Assembly: GCA_002633005.1 (NCBI GenBank)
Contig: NMRA01000045.1
Coordinates: forward strand, 1,047,552 to 1,111,551
DNA length: 64,000 bases
From: Phoronis australis
Taxonomy: Eukaryota; Phoronida; Phoronidae
Reading direction: 5' to 3'
Shown in pieces: positions 47,170 to 60,960 of this stretch. The position numbers and the translations under genes are program-made. Within the stretch, counting starts at the first letter, position 1. Each line of letters begins with the position of its first letter. Below the pieces are notes generated by a model. The model was not told the DNA's origin and made no database searches. It saw only the letters and a list, made by a program, of their open reading frames with translations.

Positions 47170-48936
47170 TAACAACTAGGCATTCCAGTTGTTGGAAGCT
47201 TTACAGAGGTGATAGCACCAGAACCGTTTATTTTAAAAGACTTATTTCGCACAATTTCAAATGTAATTCTTGGTTTTCTTTGATTAGGCCAATTCGTGAG
47301 CTGTTTTTAGAGGACATTTTCGTAACTCACATGTTTTTATTTCAAATGTAGGCCTAAGCGAATTTAGCATTGCTGGCTGCCTGTACAATGTACAAGAGTC
47401 AACAGATATAATGTCTCCGTCAAAATTAATTCTGTCAGTTATGGCAATGCATTTAACAATTAGATAAGTAGTGATAGACATCTAATTACACTGAACAATA
47501 AACAGGAAATTAGAAATGCGTGTCGTGTAACGGAGGATGTTGTAGAAATTCGCAGGTTGCGTTTATAGAAACAGCACAAATGAAATCAGTTGAAAAATCA
47601 ATAGATTTGCAAAGATGATGTTGTTAAGCTTCAAATTTAAATTTTCTGCAATTATCAATAAAGCTAACCGTATAATATTGCCAATATCTATCTAGCGTTC
47701 GCCATGTTCACCATAGCGAGGACGTGTTTCCGGAAACTTCTTAACTTAAGCCCATGTCTAAAAATTAGGTCCTGATATGAAATCTTATATTTAGAATATT
47801 CAGCTGTTTCGAAGACAGATTTGTAACTGAGTTTGGGATGACCGTGATTTAAATATGGATAGAATAGACTTCATCAAAAGACTTTACTCTTGTAGTAATG
47901 AGTGCAAGTTCTATAGGATTAAGTGAGACTTGGATATAACTGATAATGTAATGACAACTAGGGAGATACTAGGAGTAAGTAGTGTATCTGATTCCCAATT
48001 AAAGCATGACAAGAAATACTAAACTTCACTATACTTCCATGGAAACGGAATAACGCAAAAACGCATCTTTTAATAAAAACTTCAGTACTTTTGATTAATA
48101 GAAACACGATTCGAAAGATTGCATTGCACATGTAAGTGCTCTTAGAGAAGGAAATAAATCGCAATATTGTTTTTTTAGTTTGTCACTCATGTTAAAAGAA
48201 GTGCAGTTTTGGTCTTCAAAAATTGTATACACGTTTTCAATGACTGTGTTTGCAATGAATTCAAGTCTGCGTTTAATGAAAATAAAATCTCGGTAAACAT
48301 GCATAACACGTAAACAACCAGATTTGCGAAATACTTTTGAAATAATAATATTCACTTGCGTAGTTTTACGTCACTTTAGAGTCCCAATGCTGTGACTTTT
48401 AATACAAGTAACAATTTTGGTCATTACCGCATTATTAAAGGCTTAGCTCATAATTTTAAATTGCCGCCGTTCTTAACGATACGGGCATTAGGGAATAACA
48501 TGCACTTTCGCTGACAGGGTACAACGCACTTGGATGTGTTTGATGTTGGCACTTTGTTGCAATTGATAAATACTTGATGAGAAAGTGTTTGCCTGAAGAG
48601 ATGGCAACTGAACACATTTTAAATTTCATGCTGTCAGTCAAAAGACGTCAGAAAAATAAGAATTCAAGTGTAATTCGCTTCGAAAATTGAGGCGACTTTC
48701 AAACTTTAAAAATCAATCTAATTTTCCCAAATACAATAGTTAATCCATTTATTTCGTGAAATCAGTACATGTGTCACCCTCAACGCGCATTAGAACACGC
48801 GCGCAAGGTACAGCAGGAAGTACTGAGACGGGAGTCGGAGTCGTTCGGAAAAAACCGGCAGGGTCCGACATGTCGCGTGAACAAACAATGAATTCTGATT
48901 TCCTGCTCCGTTCTTAGGCAAGAGATGAACGGGAAA
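47170..48936. other. No gene recognised
   Basis: AT-rich intronic sequence with scattered short ORFs. Confidence 0.4.
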
Positions 48937-48967
48937 CCTGCCTCCCGTTCAGTAACGCTAGAACCTC
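48937..48967. repeat. Left end of the palindromic MITE (family E), isolated
   Basis: cctgcctcccgttcagtaac with gctagaacctc, the same terminus as at 49250 and, inverted, at about 61500. The rest of the element does not follow; unrelated sequence and the palindrome cluster come next. Confidence 0.6.
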
Positions 48968-49075
48968 TCGGCACATACTGAGCCACAACACCACGTTCCT
49001 TACAATATCTCTTTTTATCACTCCGGCTGGTCTGCTCACTCAGCTTGTCCGGAACCTGCTTTGCAGGTTGTTATA

Positions 49076-49238
49076 GCCCAGTTGGCTGTTTGGTGTACCC
49101 ACTTGGTACTTTATATGATATTTGCCCATTTGGCAGTTTGTACCCACTTGGTACTTGTTATTGAATTTGCCGCTTTGCTCGACCCAGTTGGTAGGCAATC
49201 GGCCAATACCCATTTGGTATTATGTACCCATTTGGTAC
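49076..49238. repeat. Cluster of seven short CCCANTTGG palindromes
   Basis: gcccagttggc (49076), gtacccacttggtac (49095 and 49140), gcccatttggc (49124), acccagttggt (49182), aatacccatttggtatt (49205) and gtacccatttggtac (49224). Arms vary together so that each unit stays palindromic around CCANTTGG. Looser relatives lie near 49629-49680. The cluster ends beside a single N (49249). Confidence 0.75.
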
Positions 49239-49249
49239 TATGCTAACCN

Positions 49250-49396
49250 CAGTAACGCTAGAACCTCGCTAAAAAGCAAGACTTCACGAGATTACGTGAG
49301 ATATTGCCGTGTATTTTAAATACGAACACGTGACTTTGACTAGATTTTAGCTAGGTCCTAGCGTAGGTCCTAGCGTCTACTGAACGCACGCCTGCC
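49250..49396. mobile_element. Palindromic MITE (family E), near-complete copy
   Basis: Runs from cagtaacgctagaacctcgc to aggtcctagcgtctactgaa with cgcacgcctgcc. The ends are inverted repeats of about 25-30 bp. Interior blocks (aaaaagcaagacttc, gagattacgtgag, attgccgtg, aacacgtgactttgac) are the reverse of those in the copy at 61348. No coding capacity. The first base pair abuts the single N. Confidence 0.75.
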
Positions 49397-51531
49397 TTCA
49401 TTATGCACACAACCTAACTATGTTTTCCGTTCGACCAAAGAAATCGGAAAACCGCGGCTGGAGCCTTTATGAGTATTACCGCGCACATTCGTCTCTTGCG
49501 TTTTGACATAGTTCCAGATGTCTCAGTTTCTCATTTTCGAATGTTGGTATTTATGCGTCGCTTCTTCAGGCCAGCACTTTCACACCGCCGCATAAATGTA
49601 CGACGTTCCGTTGTGGTGACGAATTCGTTTCCCATTTGGCTACCTATTTGGGAATATTGTGACGTCTCATTTGGTGAGTTGACGTTATGCTAAGCGTCGA
49701 GCCGTAGGTGGTAAATTTTCACTTGACAAGTTTTCCTTTGGAAACAAAGAGTGCCAAAAGCTGTCAAGACATTAGTCAAGATTCTAAACCAGAGATGCGC
49801 TCATTCTGTGAGTGTCGTGAAAGTGACGTTCCAGTTACCTAAATCTTTGGAGCAGACTATCACTTTCTTACGTCGGTTGCATAGAATGCGCTGGTATAGC
49901 CGCTTTTATGTCTCCATTTGTTACAGAAAACGCAATGTGCAAGCTTTGTCCTAATGCTGTTGCAGTATGGTGTCTGTCGTATGCCTGCTTCATGACACAT
50001 TGCCAAAGGAACACCTTGCTACTAGATGAGAATTCCCGCTACACTTTTGACTGATTAACTTTTGTCACTATATACGAGCAATAACAACCTGCTAGTTGCG
50101 TCTGCGCACTCGTTCAATAGTTGAAATTCGTTGCAATCTTCATAGAACTTTCAAGAAAAACGTTTTTGAACAGGTGAAAGTTTGTACCTAAGATTTTCTT
50201 TGTCATTTATAAAGTTCATTTCGGCAAAGAGGAACTACAACAAAATATTTGACCAATGCATAGTTGATTTAACTCTACCAACATTGTCGCAATACTGGAA
50301 CGCTACTTGGACCAGCATTAACGACTTGCAAATTTCTTTGGTATTGTAATAATTATACAGTGAAGTGGAAATTCTGACGTGCATGTACCAGCATTGTGCC
50401 CTTAGACATGGTATTTCTTATAGGGATTTAAAAGTTTTTTTATGAAAACAAGGAGGCAGCATCCACGACATTGCAACAGAGATAAAGTAAGGCTATGCAT
50501 ATGTTACAGGTAGTAATTCGGTAACGCCATGCATTCTGTGGCATCAGCAGAAATCGCTGGTTCAACATTGCTACTCAACAAAAATTAAGGATATGGGACA
50601 AGAAATTTAGTTTAAAAATCCACCATGAACCGTGTTAGGTGCTAAAACATGTCGATACTTTTTCACAGACGTGTTTGCTCTTCGATGAGCAATGGCACTG
50701 GGTGCCAAAATCGCTCGGAACTCCCCCTAACGGGTAAGCTGCCTTATCGGCGACTGACACTCACCCACCTGGTCTGAAACAATAACGATCTTTCAATTTT
50801 AACCAAGAAAGAAATCATTTGTTATCTGATTAAGAAACAAGGTGGACCCCATTTTATGGCAGTAAGTGGTCTCAATCGAAAGTTATTTTCGATAGGAGGC
50901 GTAGGTTTACTGCCCCTGTAAAGGGACTATAAATCTGCCTTCGATTGCACAAATCAAATTCTGATTTAGACGACTTACCGTTATGAAATTGATCCCCATT
51001 ATCGAATCTGAGGCGATTTCAGGGGCTTCGGGAGAAACGACAATTGGTTGTAATTGCTCGTTACTAACCCTTCAAGTTAGCTTGTCACGTTGTGTCATTT
51101 CATGCGCCGAAGATGGTTTCCAAGAATAAAAAACAGTCAGTTCCAGACATAAAATCACTTTTCAGCTGGCTAAGGAACAAATGTAGCGATAAGAGTGGTC
51201 TAATTCAAAAGTTTCCTACTTGGACGGAACGCGGGTTTATAACGAGATAATCATTTGAAAGAACAAGACAGAAGTTTTCGATGAGATTCAAGTTGGAATT
51301 TTTCCCATCCTCGCCGCGTGATAAACTGTCAGTGGTTTCAACTTGTTGATGTCATGGCCAGGATGATATCTTGCTCTGCCGTTCATGAAGACTACCTCAA
51401 GCACCGTAAGCCAGAACAGATAGTGAAATCATTCACTTATCTCTTGAAGTCAAGGTATTCTAAACTAATCTATTTCACAAGCTCAGGCTGAAATCGTGCT
51501 CTGAGTTTGAAGACGAGGTAATATAAACATA
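49397..51531. other. No gene recognised
   Basis: Short ORFs only. The block near 51078 (cttgtcacgttgtgtcattt) repeats one near 33356. Confidence 0.35.
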
Positions 51532-51837
51532 GGCGGATGGCGGATTTAGGGGGGGGGGGGGGTAGGTGGACCACCCCCCCCTCGTGGGCTTCCGGAAAAT
51601 AATAAAACAGCCAGAGCGTGAAGGCATATCGAGTTCATTAACTAACCCAGGTAATTAACATGAAACAAGACTTAACAAAATGTGCAGTTTCAGTTCGGTG
51701 TCCCGATTTTTTTTTAATCGTGAACATCCTCAGAAATTCGACCCCCCCTATATTTTAGGCCCGCGCAATCGTGCTTTCCGCGTTTCCCTGAGGCAAGTTG
51801 TTGCCCCCTCCCTTATGATATCCTAGATCCGCCACTG
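51532..51837. mobile_element. MITE family D, copy 3
   Basis: Begins ggcggatttaggggg and ends cctagatccgccactg. The interior is G- and C-tract rich and differs from copies 1 and 2. Assignment rests on the ends. Confidence 0.5.
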
Positions 51838-53994
51838 ATAAACCATATGTTTTGAGCTCTCTCACCATCGGGGTCAAGCTGTCATCACGTTTTTGTGTCT
51901 TCGCCCTGCAAACGTGAACTCTTAAGTGCATTTAGATTCATGCGTTCAGTTACCTTCCCAAACATCTCAGTGGGGAGAACAATTGAAAGTTGCTTTATAA
52001 GGATTGCAGCTAGACTTTATCGATGACCTGCCCACCACCGGCATAGCAGTTGTAATGGAAATGACGCAAGTGTAAAAGTAAGCAAACACATGGTCTTTGC
52101 GTGCATCAAGATGGATGTTCAGTGCGTAACGAAAACTCGCGAACGTTTGCGGACACGGTCGGTTGCGACGGCCTTTAATAAGTGTTGTAACCTATATTTT
52201 GAAACAGGTATCTGAAATTCAGGTAATCTGTACAGTCCTAATTTCTTCAGGCCAATCCTTTGCTAACAGATCATTCATAAATTACCAAAAATGCCACTAT
52301 CTAACAAATCAATAAGCTACTGTCGCGTGAGCATTCAAAGTGTATATTACCCTTAAAACCAGTTGTCTGTAATAAAGAAGTCTGGGAGGTTGTGATAATA
52401 AATAACAACTCCTATAATGAAGGCTGTCACGTACGTTTTCCCCCTGGATGGAAGTGTGCAGGTCGTTACTGACCGTTGCTAATGATAGCTCACGGTGCGG
52501 TGAAAGACTAATGAATTGGTTCGAGATAATCATTATATTAATCGCGACCGCATGTACGCAAATCTATTCAAACGAAACAACCAACGTAATGCTGTTCTAA
52601 TACTTAAGTCAGTGCTATGAAGCCAATTGACTTGCTATGTCTTGTCACTTTCAGCAACTGCCACAATTTTTTACTGATTCGGTAACCACTGCTATGACTT
52701 GCTGTCTGTAGCTGGTTCACTATTGACTCGACTCAGCAACTGTTAACTCTGTAGCTGCTGCTTCTCTAACAGCTAAATCTGTGACCATCGGCGCAGTGAC
52801 TGACTCTCACTAACTTATGCTTCAGTATTCATAGTATCGTGTAATGTTCTGAGACTTTTCACCGACTTAAGCTCATTCTAAAGCTTACTGGAATCTAGCC
52901 AGTCATTCTACAAACATATTCGAAATTCTTGGGTATTCCAGATCAAGGTTCGACATCAGTCACTGAAACGGTAATTGGAAAACATTAACAAAGTTGCTAT
53001 TCCAATTGTCAGGATAGCTCTTAGAATGTAACGTGACGTAATTAATAACGCAAATAAATAATTTCGATTTCTATTTACAAAAATCTCATAAGCGTGGTTG
53101 TTCCCTTGCGATACATGTACATCTAACGAGTTTGAAAGAGTTCACCTTCTCTGCACAATACATTCATTGCAAACATGCTGGACAATATCATTGGTGAGGA
53201 ACTAAAATCTCGTTTACAATTTAAGAGCTGAAATGGCACTCCTCGTCACATTAGTAGTATTTCAACTAGCTTTTCAAAAGTCTTGCGTTTGATTTAATAT
53301 ATTCAACTAAATTTGCTGGCGAATGTTGCCTTTACCGCACCCTTTTCCAAAGTTATGAATACAAAGCGTTTGTCCATACTCTCGTGTTTTGCGTTTTTCT
53401 GCTTCTATGGAAATACAAGTCTAGCTGAAAAGTTTTACCAAAACTTGTTGTGGCATCAGCATTCTCCTGGTAAACACAAATAATTTCCCTGAAGTTTGAA
53501 CCAAACTTATTTAAACGTAGTGTGGCTCCCAGATTAAAAGTATTTCAACCCTCACCAGTGCTAAAAGTCGTCTTTTCAAGTTCAATGAGCTTGGGCAATT
53601 ACTCTTCAAGCTAACTTTTGTCACCTACTAGTGTAGAATTAATGGTTGAATCCGTTAAAATTAAAATTAAACCAAAGCAGTTCCCCCAGTGTCTCATAAA
53701 GCGAATACTGTGGTGGGTGGCGTTTCCCCCACACTCGTCGACAAGCTGGCTCTAATTAGTGTTAGTTTCTTTTGCTGGTTTACCAACCTTTGTATAGTTT
53801 TCAAATTTCAGTGATCTAATCGTAGTTATCATATTCTGTCAAAAGGCAGCTGGGTTTAGTTTTTATGAAAAGTAGTCTGCGATCAGCCCAAACGGGTGCA
53901 ATCGAGCTCACAACCACAAAGGTGGCTGTCTCTCACTTTCCTGGCGGAGCTAAGCTCCTCTCGAGTACTTTAGGCTCTGTTACAACGCCACGTG
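51838..53994. other. No gene recognised
   Basis: AT-rich intronic sequence without a supported feature. Confidence 0.4.
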
Positions 53995-54425
53995 TATGGA
54001 AAAGTAGTCCTGTGGAATGATGATGAACGACACGTAGAATTCCGTTGTGTGGGCGTCAGTGAGCAGTTCGGACGTTTGTCGAATACATATGGTACGGGTA
54101 TGAGCCGGAAAGCATAGTGAATCATTTTGTTGTTTTCCTTGACTCTTTGCAACTATGCATGTATCAAAAAAACAAGAACTTGTTTGGAATACAGCGATTT
54201 AGTCTGTTTTTGTGGTTGTGGCACCCGCAATTCACACAGGCATTTCTCAATAGATCGAGCAGTACTGGTGTATTTTTCAAAATAAACCAATCGGAATGTT
54301 TTTATGTTTATTCTCCAACCAATCGAAATGTCCAAATTGTAGATTGTTATGTCAGTCAGTTAGAAGACACGTCTTATGATCTTTTCCCAGTGCTACGAGA
54401 GGTAGCGCTGGGAAGGCTTGTAGAC
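53995..54425 (+). repeat. Dispersed repeat family A, copy 2
   Basis: Uninterrupted counterpart of the element at 20190. It contains tgatgatgaacgacacgtag, catatggtacgggtatgagc, cggaaagcatagtgaatc and ctcaatagatcgagc. It ends near cccagtgctacgagaggtag, where the sequence is locally palindromic (cccagtgcta against tagcgctggg). Confidence 0.55.
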
Positions 54426-54699
54426 TATTTTAAGCGTGATTCGTAACGTCAACGGACTTGATTACAGCAATTTGCAACATAACCACAAAACACAACGGAC
54501 CGAGATGTTTTATAGTTCTAGGCAAAGCCAACAACTTCAGCAAAAGCAACGCGGAGCTTCAATATGCACTCACCGTGTGCATCGCATACAGCACAAATAC
54601 AGTTGGCGATTACTAGTTTTGCCATTCCCACATAAGGTAGTAAACTTAAAATAGCATCTATGTCTATGGGTGCATATTAAGTCAGCAATAGGAACACAC

Positions 54700-55815
54700 T
54701 TGTCAAGATCGTAAAACAATTAAAACTGCCACGAGGGGTCACTGCGGTCAAGCAGGCATCACCTGTTGGCACTTTCGTAGCAATACCTATGCAGGGGTTT
54801 TGGAAATATAGCTGCAGATGACAAAAAAAAGCAAACTGCCTCTGGGAGGGGGAGGCACAGCAGTCAAAATTGCACAAAAATCGTGATTAGCCAACCTCTT
54901 CCTAGTATTAACACATGTCACTCTTCATGACGATTTTGGAGTGGTTTAGCCGATAGAGAGATGGAAGCCATAAACAGATTCAAAAATTCAAATCCATCTC
55001 AAAACGGGAAGGTCTCATCGCCTCTTGAATAGAAGCCTGTGTGTTAACTTTCAAAAAAAAAATCCGTCAAGAAACTCCAAAAGATACAGTGGAAAACAGA
55101 AAAAATGCCACGAGGGGGCACAGCGGTAGTCGGATCTATCCGAAAGTCATGTCATCTATTGCCATTTTTATACAAATCATACATTTGTCAAATTTAACAA
55201 AAGATCTCGCAAAGGGCTTAGGAGATAGCCAGCGGCGCAAGCAAAAGCTGCCACTTGGAGGTGCCACAATTGTCGGAGTCGTCCAAAAATCATCTTCAGT
55301 CGCCCTCTTCCCAATAGAGACATGCATGCCAATTGTCATAATCATTCTAGGAGTGCTTCGGCCAATAGAGAGAGAGAGAGAGAAACTTTTTTTTTAATCA
55401 GATAAAAAATAGATTATTATATGACTGGGTGGCCAGCAAAGGCACGGGCCGCTACTAGCTGTCCACCGAGCAACAATAAATTAAATAGAGCGGCGTACGC
55501 CAAAACTGACTCGAAAACAGTAAGTATGGCCATTAGGAGGCGCAAAATACGTCGAATCCATCCACGGCGTCATCTGTTCTATAGATTCCTGTTTGATAAA
55601 TTTCATGAAAATTCTTTAAAGAATGGCGAAGGTACAGAGGCAGACGAACTCCGAAGATACAGAGGCAAACGTAAAAGAAATACACTAGCCACTAGGGGGC
55701 ACATCGGTGGTCGGATGTATCTGAAAATTTGCCCATGCCGTCCTAACCGTGAAAAAAACACATGTGCAAAAATTCCATACATCCAGGGATTTTGGAGATA
55801 CAGCAGTAGACTCCG
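54700..55815 (+). repeat. Tandem repeat family C, unit about 140 bp, with CTCF-like core motifs
   Basis: Recurrent block gccac(g/t)agggggcac begins at 54728, 54838, 55107, 55250, 55529 and 55688. Spacings of 110, 269, 143, 279 and 159 fit a unit of about 140 bp with two decayed units. Between them, (g/a)agatacagagg, a catgtca or catgcc block and aaaattt recur. The best copy, gccactagggggcacatcgg (55688), matches the vertebrate CTCF core CCASYAGRKGGC. A related unit is at 28210. A short (ag)n run sits at 55370. Confidence 0.65.
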
Positions 55816-58800
55816 GATGGAGGGAGAGTGATGACGGTATAATGCGCCCACACATAAATATGGGACCATAAAAAGTCTATCCCATCCAATAATAATCCGA
55901 GGATTGCGTTTTTTTACCGTAAAACCGATTGTGTCCCTTTAAGAAACAAGAACGACACCTATGGAGCAATGGTTTCGCCAACGATTTTTGTTAATGCAAA
56001 ATTTGTGATATATGTCTGCGTACACATGTCTCTTCGACTTTGCAGTATATTATATCGTCTCGTAGCTTACAGGAACTCATAAAGACTTTTTGATTACCGA
56101 AAGAGGTTAATTACAACTACTTGTTCTACTTTAAATTATACATGTCGCGGGCATTTTCCCAATCCGATTGGTCGAATGTGTGCAGTGACGGCCATTTCGT
56201 AATGGCTCGCGTTTCGTAAATCTGGAATAAATTTGCAGTAATTATTACGTAGCGTCGCGTTTCCATCCATTGCACAAGGTCCTTGATGACAACGCAGTAA
56301 TTATCTCACAATTTTGCCTAACAGCAGAATTTAGCAGGACTACCAATTAATGTAGCTGGGTATTCTAGTTTCTTATTATCGGCTATTGTCATTGCGTAAC
56401 ATTAAAATACTTGCTGAGCACTGAAGTGAGCCAATTTTCACCTTTTATGACGAAACCTAGATAACATTTGACCTTTTATTGACGCATTGTGATACCGATA
56501 AGCTAATGTCACGAAAGGGCGTTCTCAGCATGAAAATTGTCGTTATACCAAGGGAAACCGTGAGTTAAGTAAGCTGTCCCTGAGTTATGTACACGAAGAT
56601 CAACTTCAAATTCGACAAATGACTGCATGGCATGCTTCGAGAAATTTATATTAAAATAATTCCAGGTCAGAATTCGCCCTGGCTTGATGCACTCACCTAC
56701 TTCATTCATTTTTTACAACAAATTGGTGTTTTTTCATATAAACAACTGGTTCCTGAAGGACCTTGATTGCAACATTTACATGTCTTTTTTCATGCTCTTT
56801 ATGCTCAAAATGATTCAAAATATTTATACCACCCATAAAATGACCTCAAGGGAATTCCCCACAAATTTCTTGCCGGCTTGGAGATTTTTGAATTAATTAG
56901 TAAATCGCATGTCAGTGCAGTATCGAATTAAATTTGCATGTTGTCTTTCGAAGTATTGACATTTCTGTGTGCTATTCCATGTACACGAAATATCACCGTA
57001 CATACTTGTGACATCGCAAGTCAGCACTAAAATCCTAGATGGAGTTGCAAGACATTCTTCTTTGGATAAATATTCAAAGGCGATATCTAAAAAATTAAAA
57101 TGATTTTCTAATTCAAAATACCTAATCGAAAGTTAATCGCTTCAATGCAACAACGATTAGTGCACGCGTTTCGATTCGAGAATGAAGTACCTAGTTAAAG
57201 TTCTATACTGACTTTAATGAAAACCACTCAAGGAAATTGAAATTTGTCACAACTCATTACGGTTGTCTCAGGTGCATCAAACGATAGATTTATGCATTGG
57301 ATTGTTTACTTCGCCGTGAACCATTTGCGCAAGTGCTAAAGAACAATCATAAGTTAACGCAACTACGTGTTGTTACGTGAAGTGGTCGTTAGTATTGACT
57401 CAAATCAATAATGTTGACAACTAGAAAGAAATCGATTTTGTATATCTAGTATGCTTATTTTTCACCGAAAATTTGATTTCTAAATTAAAAACAAATATTT
57501 CTGTGGGAAGATATCAGGAGGAGTAATCAAAACGAGTTCTTAGTAAAACACAATGTTGATGGTAAACAAAAAACTGTCCAGTGGTCAAAGGATTTGTCAC
57601 ACTATAGTCGTGTGAATACATACTGGTGTCAACAAGCTGTGCATGTTGATTTAAGAAATGTGTAGGGTTAGATGATATATGTCTTAACAAAGCTACTGTC
57701 AGTCATCCTCCACCACGGTCCGCACAGGCGTCCATATTACCATTGTGCCCTTCTCGTTCGACACCACTTGCAACACTGGTTGATTTATAGAACACTTTAA
57801 TGTTACGTTTCATTACAAATAACACATAAAAACAAAAATGATTATTTTGATTTGGCTTTGTTATTATGGTGGTAATGATAGCACGCGACATCATATTTCA
57901 CAGTGACGTCATACTGAACTATACGCAAATCCAAGTGCAGACATTAGGTGGGACTTAATTTAAGCCGTGAATTTGAATTGATTAAAGAAAAAAAAAAACT
58001 TCGCGTCAATTTCATTTATTTCACAATCTCATCAAAGTCACCTAATCGCCATGATCGTAAATGTGTTTAAGTTGGCGCGCTTTTCACAAGGTCATCTTGC
58101 GCATTCTTATCTCATGCTGTTTGAGCTAAAATAGCTAAAAAAAAAAACGAAGTCAGTCGTCAATGACTGTTTTTCTTGTTTCATAAATAACACGAAGGGT
58201 ATCAAACTAAACCGCAAAAGAAAAAAGATAACTGTGTATCTTCTTTTGTAGAAATCAATTAAAGTTGACAATAAAATTTGAGGTAATCGAAATACGGAAA
58301 AAAACGTTTATTTATGCCGACGTTTGAAAATCAGCCAACCGGAAAATATGACTTCAGTCGTTAAAACAAAACTGACATCAAACAACGAAATTAAACTGTT
58401 TTCAAAAGGATTTCAAAGTTGAGGTGGTTTTCAGCAACCCGCTGAACCTTCATATCAAAATGTGACTGCACTTGGCTTACAAAAGGCACAATTCTCAAAA
58501 TATTACAGATGCATTTCACGATATTTGTGCCGTGGATACAGAATTTTAAAAGCTGCTAACCAGTGACGAAAATTAACTTTTTGGAGTTGAAAGATCTTGC
58601 TTCTGATATTTTTAAAGCTATCTAAATTTTAGTTGTTTTCTTAAATAATTTCGAACATCATTTATTAATGAAAAACGCATCAATAACATAACCTGTTTGT
58701 TATAGACAACAAGTAAGATATGACAAGAATATCCAAAGAAAGTAGTAATTTTTTTTCTAATTAGACAAAATAATTTATTTTTGTCATGTCCGCAACAGAT

Positions 58801-59784
58801 GATGGCACAAAATTTTTAAAAATAGAATAGATTTTAACTGCAAATTTGGTAAATTTTCTTTTTCTCTTGCTTCTACTAGACACGTATCTACTCTGGCTAC
58901 TGCCAAAGGTTAATAAAGAGTCGTGGAACGTGAAAACCTGTAAAACTACTTTTTAACCAGATCGTGGCAAATGTACCTTTTGAAGATGCTAACATGGAAA
59001 TATTATTAAAAAATCGTCAGATTCACTATTTTTGAAACGCAGACGAAGTAAACATTCTTTTATCCTAATACAGTTTTCAGATTCTCCGCTCCTGACAATA
59101 TGGGCGCATGTGCTCAAAGACGTCGGTCTGGCTGCGGGGGCTTGAAATAGCCACATTTTGCTTACATCAAAGGTCAAAAGTCACATTTTCCAAAAAAAAA
59201 TTAAAGTGTCTGGGCCCAGTTGCATAAAGTTATACGCTGCATAACAACAATGACGTCGCATTATCACGCGCCACGTTATTGTTGAACGATGCACCTGACG
59301 TCATGCAACAATCAAACTTATCCAGCGGATAATTTTGAAGTTTTAAGCAACCCAACCCTGTTGAACAGTTTGACTTCTGCTTCAGTGACAGAGGAGCACT
59401 TTGATTGCAATGCATTCTATGGAATAAGGTAGTTACTTATCAGTGACCTGTTTGTGTTTGCTGACCTAGCTTTCAGGCCCGTCCTAGGCCCTTCGTCAGG
59501 GTGCTGGCGGGAGTCTTCGTGTCACATGGTCACAAGTGGGTGGTCCTTGACGGTTATCAGATATCACCTGGTGGCTGTTACTTGCGAGGAGGCGCTGGCA
59601 AATAGCTGGTAATTCCTATTTCCTGACTCTCTTCAATTTTGTTTTATTTCTCATGATTTCGACTGCTTCTCTGATTTTATGATTCCATTATTTACTTTCT
59701 GTAGATAGTATTTTGACTGGGTCCGCAAACATTAACAGGTCGCCGACAGGTAACTACTGTATTGCCTATACCATGTAACGCCGC
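55816..59784. other. 4 kb of intron without a recognised gene
   Basis: AT-rich with many homopolymer A/T runs. A short repeat-like block at 59464-59515 (tttcaggcccgtcctaggcccttcgtcag) looks like the end of some dispersed element. Confidence 0.4.
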
Positions 59785-59937
59785 CAGTGGCGGATTTAAA
59801 GGGAGGGCCAAGGGGGCCATGGCCCCCTGAAATACTCCCAGATTCCATTTGGCAGTTCGGGGGTGTAAATATCTGACTGGCAAAATCATGGCATATACTC
59901 TGCCCCCCCTCAACTCAAAATCCTGGATCCGCCCCTA
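59785..59937. mobile_element. MITE family D, copy 2
   Basis: A compact 153-bp copy: cagtggcggatttaaagg to cctggatccgcccctag. An internal palindrome (aagggggccatggccccctg) and agattccatttggcagttcg are shared with copy 1. Confidence 0.75.
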
Positions 59938-60960
59938 GCCGTCAACCGTGAACATTCATTATATCGCAATTAAATCTGTTTTTCATGTTCTATACCACTT
60001 TAAAAATTAGCACCTTTAGTATTATCAAAGAATCTGGCAAATGTTTAACATGAATGGAAATGAAATCTCCCAAGTACGCAAGAAAACGTAGCAGACGCGA
60101 CAAAATGACTGCTACATGACAAGGAATTAAACACTGCAATCCACATTTTCTCAACTAATAATCCATATCAATTATTTTAAAAACTTCACTTTTGTGTTTT
60201 GATGGTGAGTTTATAGGTCGTTTGCGGTTTAAACCTTGGTTTGATATTAGTAGATATAAGTATTAATTTTTAAATTTTCTTAATGAGAAATAAGAATGGA
60301 GTGTCTCTGTTGCACTTGAATTATAACAACTTTGTTTTACATGTCTGAAAAAACATGGTCGTTCGACAACATTTAATACGGAATTTTTTAGCTTTCATTT
60401 GCACCAAAATGTAGTTTGAATGTCTATAGTAGATCAAAATTATACCACATCATCAGCCTGATGTTGCAAATACAACCGTTAAATAACCCATTAGCAGGAA
60501 AGTGAATAGCGGCAATACGTTCGCTGTCAAGTAGTTACAAAATCCTAGCAAACAACAATTTTATATCACTTTGATAAATACTATATGAAAAACATCACCT
60601 TTTCACGTCACCTGACAAGTGAGTCTCGTTTCGTTTTACAACGATTGCTGTGGTGCGTTGGCCCTGAAAGGAACTTGTTTAACGAAATCAGAATTAAGGG
60701 ACTGGGATGTATTTAAGTGTAATGAGATGGATGAATGACACCGACTTATTGGCAGCAACAATTACCAAACTAGAACTCAATCTCCTTTAGTTCTAATGCT
60801 TTAGTATGTGACACACCAACAGACACGGTGTTCTGGGATTTCATTTTCAATACAGCATTTTTAGCAGCAGAATTCTGTTGCTCCACTTATTGTTTACTTG
60901 TGCTTCTGCAGGTTACAGTGGCCAGTTATCACTTGTATTACCACTTGCAGATGAGACCTG
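59938..60960. other. No gene recognised
   Basis: AT-rich intronic sequence. Nothing supported. Confidence 0.4.

Noticed and set aside
59457-59520. Hammerhead-ribozyme-like core on the minus strand (CTGACGA, then a stem, then GAAA)
   Set aside because: The core words and a possible stem II exist, but stems I and III do not pair. It is more likely the end of a dispersed repeat.
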